Assembly: GCF_018687715.1 (NCBI RefSeq)
Contig: NC_056765.1
Coordinates: 12,080,001-12,144,000 of the forward strand
Length of the DNA: 64,000 bases
Reading direction: 5' to 3'
Source of the DNA: Carya illinoinensis
Taxonomy: Eukaryota; Streptophyta; Magnoliopsida; Fagales; Juglandaceae
Shown here piece by piece: positions 55,690 to 64,000 of this stretch. Each line of letters starts with the position of its first letter. Position 1 is the first letter of the stretch. Under the pieces are notes generated by a model. The model did not search any database. It had not been told where the DNA came from and was given only the letters and a program-made list of their open reading frames with translations. The position numbers were made by a program, and so were the translations under genes.

Positions 55690-57446
55690 TAGTTCCTCAA
55701 GTTCTGCTTTGTAATGACAACCATCTTGTGAGCCCCCCCCCCCCCTCCCCCCGCCTGGTCATCAACACCACATGCACAACAATGCGACCTCCTACTCGAC
55801 TTGAGCATCTCCATCTCTCCCAACCCTCTGGCATGTTCCATGTTGTGCCCAACAACCTCCTTAAAAATGACCATTGCTGCCTCTTGAGTTCTATTCATAG
55901 GGTCCATTCCATTTAGCCTTTCCAGCATTTTATTCTTCAACAATAAAATGCACACATATATTTTTAAAAGAATTAAGAAATTAAGCAATATAACAATAAC
56001 TAAGCTATCCTCTGTAAGGTACCCACTTGTTCAAACCAATATGCTGTCGAGATTAATGTTACTTTACTCACATACATTTCTTCAGTCATGTTCATTACAA
56101 ATTTGTTCTTTTTTTAGCACCAACGTGACTCCTTAAAGAAATCAACCAAGTTGTGCACACTCTCACGCTGCAGCTTGCAAAGCAAATAATTCAATATGCA
56201 CACTTCAAAACGCAGCTTGCACAAAGATAGTATATTCTTAAACATGTTTTCACAATGAACTTCCAAAACTTGAAAACCAACATTACATTTGTTACCTTTT
56301 CTTCTAATAGTCTTGCAAAAGATTTCCTACCAGCTGTATGGTTAGTTCAAAACAACTCCCTATTGGCCTTATTTCGCAGTGACAATGCTTGGTGGAAATT
56401 ATACATAAAACACAAAAACCCTTTATATTAGAGCATAATTCAATCACGCTAGCCACCTACTATTTGGCCTTCCATCACAACCATGCCAACGCTATATGGT
56501 AGCACAAACCTATGTAGCTAGGAATTAAAAAGCTCAACAACATATCACCTTTACCTTGAATTCCTTGCTACCCCATCTTATACATAACTTCCACCAAAAA
56601 TCTTCATCCTCCTTATCAGTACTTCCTGCTAGTGCTGCTTTATGAGATTCATAACTGCTATATATTCTATGGAGCTCATAATGGAACGAATTGAATCGTT
56701 TTCGTAGTTGTAAAGTGACTGCCCAGCAATGATTAATCTTCTCCCATTGTAATATAAAATCAGCTTGTAATGAAAACTAGAAGAGATAAATAGTATGAAT
56801 AGTGGCTCTAATATACCCATAATTTGTGTTAATATCATGTAATGACTTTTCCTTACACGAACACAATTACATAGGTCTTCCTTCTCCTCCTCAAGCACAT
56901 CATTCCAACAAAAGTAACTCATGTTGGGATGATGCTTGACTATATATGTTACCCTTCCAGCAAATATAGCAGCGTGCATGCATGACACCTTACAATCATC
57001 GTCCTTGATTAGTAAAGGAATTGGGCCAATCTTTCGCAGATTCTCAAACTTCGTGCCCTAAGTCGATCCTCGGCCACGCTTCTAAGGACGGATGCTACAA
57101 GAAATTCCACCCCACAACAAGTATGTCAATACTACTTATAAACAACCAGAGCACACTCAATTACTAACAGAATCGTTATACTTGTCTCTTCTTCAACCCT
57201 TGGAAATTCAATCTCATAAACCACATCTAGTGGTTATGTTGAGTCATCTGATGAAGAGGTACTGTTGTCGATCAGTGCTTGTGGAATTGGTGGGGGCGAT
57301 TGGAAAATAGACTATGATTGTGGATGTGGTTCTGGTTTTGGTTTTGGTTGTGGTTGTGATTCGTCTATTCCTATTAATGGTCGTCCAACCTACCATCTAA
57401 TTAAGGTAACCCTTCCACGTGGCCTTCCTCTTATTGGTCTTGCCAT
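55690..57446 (-). pseudogene. CACTA TNPA-like / Transposase_24 relic
   Basis: On the minus strand it begins at an ATG (57446) with MARPIRGRPRGR, followed by a proline/glutamine/lysine-rich segment. Next come KFENLRKIGPIP and SYFCWNDVLEEEKEDLCNCV, then HKAALAG, KEDEDFWWKLCIRWGSKEFK, RNKANRELF, TNHTAGRKSFARLLEEK, the FFKESRWC segment and EVVGHNMEHARGLGEM. This is the conserved order of plant Ptta/En/Spm Transposase_24 proteins. Several introns probably separate the blocks, and stops occur (in the basic leader and in NRELF-stop-TNHT). A poly-C run at 55735-55752 adds a glycine run. It would bind element ends to support transposition. Confidence 0.75.
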
Positions 57447-59680
57447 CGCTGTCACTAAACTCTTCATTTGGTTGGATCGTGGCTAAGCTGCATCAAAACT
57501 ATGATCTTAGCACAATACGAAACTTGACACATGACATACTTATACCAAGTCTATCTATACCTGATAGAGCTGGGGAAAAAACAATGCATTTAGTCCCTTC
57601 TGTTAAGAATGTAAACAGCATTTAAATATCTGCCTTGGGGTATCTCTAATGCAAAATAGGCCCAAATCCTAACATTTTTTGAGAAACCATTGGAAAAACA
57701 CCTCAGAACAACAAATAGTATAGTATAAAATTTATGAGCAAAAGTTCAAAAAAAAAAGTGTGAATCTACAATCTTGCAACGATAATAAAACTTAGAGAGT
57801 ATGATACTCGGGGCTCTTGAATCCACATAAGGAAACACATTGGCACCAATAGAAAAGATCACCAGTAGAGCACCCAGAACCAGAAGAATAGTGCCATAGA
57901 AAATGGTTCTTACTCTAAAAAATAATTAAAAAAATGGGTTCTATATATTGGCCATAACCATAATAGTCATCCTGGTCCAACCTTTCACCGATCCATTAGA
58001 CCACATTAACCCAAAGGCTAGTTGGGCAGAAACCATGTAGGCCAGAATCTCCATGGCCCTGCTTTCTACTAAAAAGGAAAAAAAATGATCATATTTGCTG
58101 TTGCTAAAATTAAGAAAAGTGAATGCTTTGTTAAAAATCTTGAAAGTAGTTAGCTGTTAAATATTCCAAATTGAAATGCCTTAGCAAGTGTTGTTTTAGT
58201 GCAAAGCTTGTACCTAGCTAGCTAGCTAGCTTAGTCATAATATTTGACAAACTCAAACTAGTTAGGGCTGGCATTAATCCTTATTATAATTAGCAAGATT
58301 TCATGGAAAGAACACCCCGTGAAATTTCCAAATTCTTCTCTACCATACCAACTCATGTTTTCTACCAACCAAGTACTTCAACAACATTCCTTGTGTTGCT
58401 TTTGATCTTGTTGATCATGGGAGACATCTTGAATCCGTAATGGGTCATTTCAGTATGGGTATTATATGTGCATCCATCATAAAGTAACTATCTCCAAATC
58501 CTACAACTCCTTTAATCACATTAATTGTACTTATTTCAATATCTTGATACATACTAATTAACAATATTAAAATAACATGGAATAAAATAAATCAATGGCA
58601 TGCATCTCTCAACAGGAAAATATGAGAAACTAGAACTCTATTGAGTTACTGGGGGGGGGGGGATTGGCAAAAGAAATGAAAATGAACTTTATTTTCATAG
58701 ATTTTACCATCATTTATGAAGGAAGGAACACAATGCCCCCATTGAACTGGTGCAGGTAATGAGTACTTCATTATGATGGTAAGAACTTTGATATTTTGGA
58801 AACGCAGACAACATCAAGCATGCAAGTCACAAATTCAACACTCTTTTCTTCTCCTCCGTTACAAAAGGTGGGAAGAAGAAAAAAAGGGAAATTTGCATAA
58901 TATACACCCAAAAGAAGTAAGACATTCCTTAGTTAAATCCCTACCTATGGCTTTTTCAATCATGCAAAGACTCAACAACCAAGAGCATGAAATTTCTCTT
59001 CTGGCCTAAGCTCTGTTAAGCGGGAATCAAAAAAATCTAGTCGCTAGAAAATGTAACTAAACAAACCCAAACAACACCAACCAAAATCAAACCCAAACAA
59101 CAAATTCATTGACTAAAATCAAGCAAAAAGTTTCAGATTTTGCGGTGTTCAACAAACTCAATGCTGAAGCTATAACCCAAGCAATGTTGTGCTGGAGAGA
59201 ATGAAGTGAAAAGGGAAGAAGACTGACCCATGGGAAAAACAGAGGGAGGTGCTGCTGTTTGAAGCAAAAACAAACCCGAAGAAACCCAGAAGGAAGAGAT
59301 GCGGGAGAGAGAATGAGAAGAGAAAGAAGAGGAAAAAACCCACGGTGTGCGATGCAGAGAAGAGACACGGGAGAAATAGAGGAAATGAGAAGAGAAAGAA
59401 AGAGAGGTGGTGAAAGAAAGAGGGAAGAAGAAGAGAAAGGAAAAAAAAAACTAGAAGATAAGGAAGAAATCACACAAGTCTAGAAAAAGAAGAGAAGCAA
59501 GATAAAAATCAAAGGAATTAGAGAAACCCAGAAGAAACATGGCAGAGAGAGGGAAGAAGAAGAGAAAGAAAAGAGATGCGGGAGAGAGGTGACCTGTAAT
59601 TCAATTAGGCCTCTGTGATCCTCTATACTTACGACATGATGGAGATGGGATGGACAGTCTCTGTTCAGTCACAACACATA
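57447..59680. other. Non-coding CACTA interior
   Basis: No convincing gene. It contains a run of ten or more G (about 58651-58662), a GCTAGCTAGCTAGC word (58216) and a GA-rich stretch at 59240-59600 whose frames are compositional artefacts. Confidence 0.4.
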
Positions 59681-59799
59681 AGAGCATTGTTAATGGATTG
59701 TGCTCATGTAAATGATATTTTTGATGAATGTAAGATGAATTTGAATTTTGGCTAGTTTATTTACATAAGTCTCCACATTTGATTATCCATTTATTTATT

Positions 59800-60706
59800 A
59801 TATAATAATAATTAATTAATAATTTAAAAAATAAATAATTTTTTTAATTATTTTTTATTTTATTTTATCATATTTTACTATTCTACTTATTATATGTTAA
59901 TTAGTAATTATATTCTAATTAAATTATGTGTTAAAAAATTATATTTTTTCAATTATCATTTAACCACAAATCTCTAATTAAACCCATCTAAAATTCTATA
60001 TAAATGTCTTAATTACAAATTAAATTTCTATATTTCCCATCTAACTATATTTTTTATTTCCAGATTTTATCCTACCTAACAACTATATGTACTCCATATA
60101 GTTTTATTTCTAGAATTTGCTCGCGGGAGGAAGAAACCGAGGGAAAAAAAAAAAAAAAAAAAGGAGTTTGTAGAATAGAGACGAAAAATCGAGGGAAGAG
60201 AGAGAGTGTTTCTAGAGGAAAGAAATAATTTTTTAATGGTTTTGGTAATTATCTTCTAATTTTTAATTATATTCTAATCATTATTAACATATAATAATGA
60301 TTAATTAATAATTTAAAAAATAAATAATTTTTTTAATTATTTTTTATTTTATTTTATCATATTTTACTATTCTACCTATTATATGTTAATTAGTAATTAT
60401 ATTCTACTTAAATTATGGGTTAAAAAATTATATTTTTTCAATTGTCATTTAACCAAAAATCTCTAATTAAACCCATCTAAAATTCTATATAAATCTCTTA
60501 ATTACAAATTAAATTTCTATATTTCCCATCCAACTATATTTTTTATTTCCAGATTTTATCCTACCTAACAACTATATGTACTCCATATAGTTTTATTTCT
60601 AGAATTTGCTCGCGGGAGGAAGAAACTGAGGGATAAAAAAAAAAAAAAAAAAAGGAGTTTGTAGAATAGAGAGGAAAAATCGAGGGAAGAGAGAGAGAGT
60701 GTTTCT
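59800..60706 (+). repeat. Tandem duplication, about 490-bp unit
   Basis: ATTAATTAATAATTTAAAAAATAAATAA at about 59808 recurs at about 60298. The order continues through TTTAACC..AAATCTCTAATTAAACCC, CAACTATATGTACTCCATATAG, TTTGCTCGCGGGAGGAAGAAAC, a poly-A run and GGAGTTTGTAGAATAGAGA(C/G)GA. The second unit is interrupted by the retroposon and resumes at 62241. Confidence 0.85.
60690..60706 (+). repeat. Retroposon target-site duplication, left copy
   Basis: Matches 62224-62240 exactly. Confidence 0.88.
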
Positions 60707-62223
60707 TTTTTTTTTTTTTTTTGAAGGGGGAAATGCATCTGCATTCATTCATAATCGAAGTTACAATTGTGACTTATCAATACAGGAGACCCGACTATAA
60801 GTCAACTAACGCAACTGCTCAGGAGCTTCCCCGTCAACAAATTTCTTTGTGACGAACATTGTCTAAACTTCTACACCTTCTCTCCTGACAACAAGTCAGA
60901 AGAGAAAGCGCTCTGTCAAAACCAGAGCTTAAACAACCTACCTTCCGAAGAAGAGAGGTACACACCCGCTCCATCCTCCCAAGGAGGAGGAGAATAACCA
61001 AACTCTCTCCTCCCAAGGAGGAAGAGTACTAACACCTACCTTCCTCCAAAAGAGGAGTAGGACTAACACCCACATTCCTCCAAAAGAGGAGTGGGACATA
61101 AGCCTATTTTATTATTTATAAAACTAAAGCAAAATTACTACAAAAAAACTAAAAGTAAAACTAAGGGCCGGTAAAACTAAATAGCCCAGCCTGAACTACA
61201 GGCCCTGCCTGAGCTAAGGATCCAGCCCGTAGGGCCATAGGGGCCCAACCCGATTAGGGTTTCATCTCAACGCAAGCCGCCGCCACCCATCTTCCACCCC
61301 ACAAGCCTCTGCATCCTTCCCTCGTCCCTGCTCAGCCCTTCATCCCTACAGGTTTCGACAGAAAGTTTAGCCGCTTCATGGAGGATGCGGCGTACTCCCT
61401 GCTCACGGATTACATCACCGTCTCCGTCGCCCGGCCACAATCACCAAACTACTGCAGCTAGATTAAACGGACACAGAGCCAAATCCAAATCCAAAACCAC
61501 ACAGAAACGAAAACCATACAGAGACTAAAACGGACACAGAGCCACCCGAGGCTTATTTCCAACCCCTATTCAAACACCAGATCTAAACAGATCTAACAAC
61601 CAAATCGAAAATAAAGAAGGACTAAGAAAAAACCATCAACACTGCGACCCCTGAGTTCCGCCACCAACCAGAAGAGTAACCACCTTGAGAAGCTTCCGGT
61701 CTCCACCCCAACCCCTTTAAAGCCTCCATGCAGCTCGGCTTGCACCCCGTAACCACCCTCTGTTTTCCATGGTAAAACAGAGATCCTTAACCCCGCGGGA
61801 AGCACCCCGAGCCAACAAGCAAACCATCATCCCCAGGAGCAAGTCACCCGATTCAAACTCACGCCGTAACCCTCTGAGGAACATCCCACAGAAGACTATA
61901 CAAAACAGTCAGGGATCTCGCCCAAAACCGCAACCGAGAACCTCCACCTCAACAGAAAAACTCTCCGCCCAGCTGGGTGTAAAAAAAGAAGAAAAGGTCT
62001 CGGGTCACAGCCTCTGGTGGAGGCCTCCGGAGCCGATCTTATTTTAGGATAAAACATTGAAAACAGAAGAGAAAACAGAAAAGGTTTGGGGGGAGGGAGG
62101 GAGGAGCCGAAGCTCCACCTCCCTCGGACGGATACCTGATTTCTTTTACCTAGAGAGAGGATAGAGCTTCTCTCACTAAAATGAACTTCATTAGGGAAAG
62201 ACAACAAGGCTGACTGTGGGCCT
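60707..62223 (-). mobile_element. Polyadenylated non-coding retroposon, 1.5 kb
   Basis: Minus-strand orientation with a poly-A tail (plus-strand T run 60707-60722). It is flanked by a 17-bp perfect target duplication, AGAGAGAGAGTGTTTCT, at 60690-60706 and 62224-62240. The uninterrupted sister sequence at about 60195-60215 confirms the empty site. No long protein frame is present. The 5' part is GC-rich. Near the 3' part are tandem and self-complementary CCTCCAAAAGAGG and CCTCCCAAGGAGG words (60975-61090). The ending AATGCAGATGCATTTCCCCCTTC before the tail resembles a LINE-type 3' end. It could be an internally deleted LINE or another LINE-mobilised RNA. Confidence 0.85.
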
Positions 62224-62240
62224 AGAGAGAGAGTGTTTCT
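62224..62240 (+). repeat. Retroposon target-site duplication, right copy
   Basis: Matches 60690-60706 exactly. Confidence 0.88.
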
Positions 62241-62432
62241 AGAGGAAAGAAATAATTTTTTAATGGTTTTGGTGCCCCTACAGTGAATATCAAATATACC
62301 TGCAAGAGTTGATTTACTGTAGCTGAAAGTCATATTGGTTTACATTTAGATAATCCAATGCAGTGATTTTCATCTTCTATTAACCTAATTATCCATTTTA
62401 TTTGCATTTGAATATTCCAGCGTGAATGCTCT

Positions 62433-63503
62433 AAGCTGTTGCGCCAAAATTAGCCCGCTCGCCTATTATAACTACTACGTTGCACTAGCAGTAGTTTTTC
62501 TATATGCATCTTTAAAATCATATTTTGTTAAGATTGATTTTACATATTAAAAAAAACTCCCATATTAAAAATGCATATTTGAACAAAGTGACAGATGATA
62601 TTATTATTATTATTGTGTTATTTTTTATATTTTTGTAACATATAATTTTTAATATATATGTTACAATTAGCACCCACTTTCTACAATTAGCACCCACTTT
62701 CTAATATCATGTATCAAAGCTAAATAAATGAAAACTAACGGTGGATCCCAGCGGGAGCTGGGATCGGTGGAAACAGCATCGATCTTAAATATAAGAAACC
62801 CAACGCCGAACATGGCCATTTCACATTGTTTCTACCCCAAACACCAATATCCCCATCAAATTTCTCTTCATCCCTTCAATATTTCGTGGGTTTGTCACTT
62901 GCATTCACTGCTTTCATCCTCCTTTATCACAATTAAGTCAGAAAGAGTAAATTATTTCCATGCTTTTTTACTTAGAATGTGCATTTCACATTGATGGGGT
63001 AGTGGGACCAAGTTGGTTACAGAAGGTTCCATTTGGTCTCCACTTCGCCTAATTTTATGAAAATTTATATGTTAACAACATCACTATTAAATTAAGCAAA
63101 CATTTCATTCTGATGCTTGACATCTACTTGGTCATATCTAATGTAAATAACTTACACAATCCATCCAAGTCCACGTTAACAATGATTACCAAAAAACAAT
63201 AAAATCAGTAGTTGCAATTCTCAATACTAGAAATTAACATTGTTCAATCCCACAAACTCAATTCTTGGTTAATAATAAGAACTAGGTGTCATGTGCATGT
63301 ACCATTATTGGATGGTATTATCAGGTTTGTATGTTTGACTAGCATGTCCCAAATAGGCATGACACCTAAACTGCAGCATTTAAAAAGCATTTCTTTACAC
63401 TTATAAAATATAAATTGTACATGCAATTTAATAAATGTCCCAAAATAGGCACGATACCTTAGAATAAACTACTAGACATCAGTTTTATAATGATTATTTT
63501 AGT
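62433..63503. other. Intergenic or CACTA-interior DNA
   Basis: AT-rich, with a TACAATTAGCACCCACTTTCTA tandem word (about 62663-62703). The 88-codon frame at 62728-62994 has no recognised domain. Confidence 0.4.
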
Positions 63504-64000
63504 CTACTCAACACTTTCTTCATCAGTCTCTTGGACATTGTCTTCATCAGAGTCTCGAACACTAGTTCCATCAGTTGAATAAAAAATTACTGTCAAAGAG
63601 ATCATCCGATGCACAGTCATTTAACCTGTCGTTGGTAAACATCTGCTGACCAAGATTGTCACTAGGTCTCACATTCAATGCAGACATGGGGACCATTAGT
63701 TCAACATCTTGCCTTATCAATGGGAATGAAGCCCATCATGTTTAAAGTGAACATCACGGAAGGGTTCAACAGATTCCTCATCCTGATATGCCTCGCCCTC
63801 GCTACAATCATCTGAATCACTTACTAGTGGCACTTGTGGAGCGTTATACACATTCCTATACGTTATCTTCTGCACAACATGCTAAGAACCACCTAAGTTT
63901 GTGCCTTTGAGATAAAAACTTGTGAAGCTTGACATACCAACATGAATGGTTCATCCTCATACCATTTTTTGCTAAAATTCACACTTGTAGTATGGTCAGT
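63504..64000 (-). pseudogene. CACTA transposase C-terminal relic (DUF4216 type)
   Basis: On the minus strand, reading in from the right edge: SVNFSKKWYEDEPFMLVCQA and SQVF, then after a one-base shift YLKGTNLGGS-stop-HVVQKITYRN and VYNAPQVP. This resembles the DUF4216 C-terminal module of plant En/Spm transposases (an F/Y..EPF.LA.QA.QVFY...WHVV pattern). The stop stands at the tryptophan position. An acidic tail follows, ending SDEDNVQETDEESVE and TAG at 63504. The catalytic part lies beyond the window. Confidence 0.7.

Larger units (their letters stand above)
59681..62432. mobile_element. Possible AGAGCATT-ended insertion
   Basis: Left AGAGCATTGTTAATGGATTG; right end read inward AGAGCATTCACGCTGGAATA. 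The first eight bases match and later similarity is weak. The flanking 8-mers (AACACATA, AAGCTGTT) do not match, so the two ends may come from different copies. It encloses the tandem duplication and the retroposon described below. Confidence 0.3.
53502..64000 (-). mobile_element. Large decayed CACTA (En/Spm) transposon, runs off the right edge
   Basis: The left terminus is CACTACAACAGAAATGGG at 53502, the CACTA superfamily end, followed by subterminal repeats. Inside, the minus strand carries a Transposase_24-type (TNPA-like) relic (about 55690-57446) and, further upstream on that strand, the C-terminal end of a CACTA transposase (63504-64000). Order and strand fit one element of over 10 kb, entered by later insertions. 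The other terminus is outside the window, so unity is inferred. Confidence 0.65.

Noticed and set aside
57265..57486. Plus-strand glycine/cysteine-rich frame
   Set aside because: Antisense to the Gln-Pro-Lys-Pro-rich leader of the CACTA Transposase_24 relic.
61896..62333. 145-codon minus-strand frame in the retroposon
   Set aside because: Crosses the retroposon border and its target duplication and has no recognisable domain.
59681..62432. One complete AGAGCATT-ended transposon
   Set aside because: Kept only as a weak feature: the flanking 8-mers do not match and the ends agree over only eight bases.

Overview
The window is a piece of a plant nuclear genome, most likely a woody eudicot (a rosid such as a Fagales tree is possible, but the species cannot be fixed from sequence alone). 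The signs are AT-rich intergenic DNA, introns with GT/AG borders, a TIR-NB-LRR resistance gene, plant-type Ty1/copia, Ty3/gypsy, LINE, hAT-like and CACTA elements, MITEs, and long GA/CT microsatellites. No bacterial-type operon, CRISPR array or rRNA is present.

Layout. 1-3.9 kb: a small GC-rich tandem duplication, AT-rich DNA and a broken leucine-rich-repeat fragment. 3.97-8.85 kb: a nearly complete but mutated Ty1/copia element with two 288-bp LTRs and a 5-bp target duplication. 8.9-19 kb: intergenic DNA with MITEs, a 679-bp hAT-like element with a perfect 8-bp target duplication, a broken EF-hand gene and an unrecognised membrane-protein relic. 19.0-19.9 kb: a Pack-type element carrying an ERF/AP2 fragment and a tRNA-like segment. 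20.4-25.6 kb (minus strand): the one clear host gene, a five-exon TNL whose exons join in frame to 1160 codons (TIR, NB-ARC, LRR, C-JID domain, then an acidic 11-residue repeat tail). 27.5-33.1 kb: a full-length LINE with an 18-bp target duplication, an intact ORF1 and an ORF2 whose RNase H domain lies in another frame. 35.6-39.7 kb: a candidate 4.1-kb terminal-inverted-repeat element holding a ~131-bp tandem array and a GRF zinc-finger gene. 40.4-50.1 kb: a cluster of 2.2-kb gypsy LTRs, including a gag-only element with no visible pol. 50.1-52.7 kb: an old minus-strand copia relic cut off by the gypsy LTR. 53.5 kb to the right edge: a large, decayed CACTA (En/Spm) element with minus-strand transposase remnants. 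A further tandem duplication inside it was hit by a 1.5-kb polyadenylated retroposon with a 17-bp target duplication.

How it fits together. Only the TNL gene looks like a working host gene. It would act as an intracellular immune receptor: TIR signalling enzyme, NB-ARC switch, LRR/C-JID recognition. The rest records repeated insertion, nesting and decay of mobile DNA, with several captured host-gene fragments (LRR, EF-hand, ERF).
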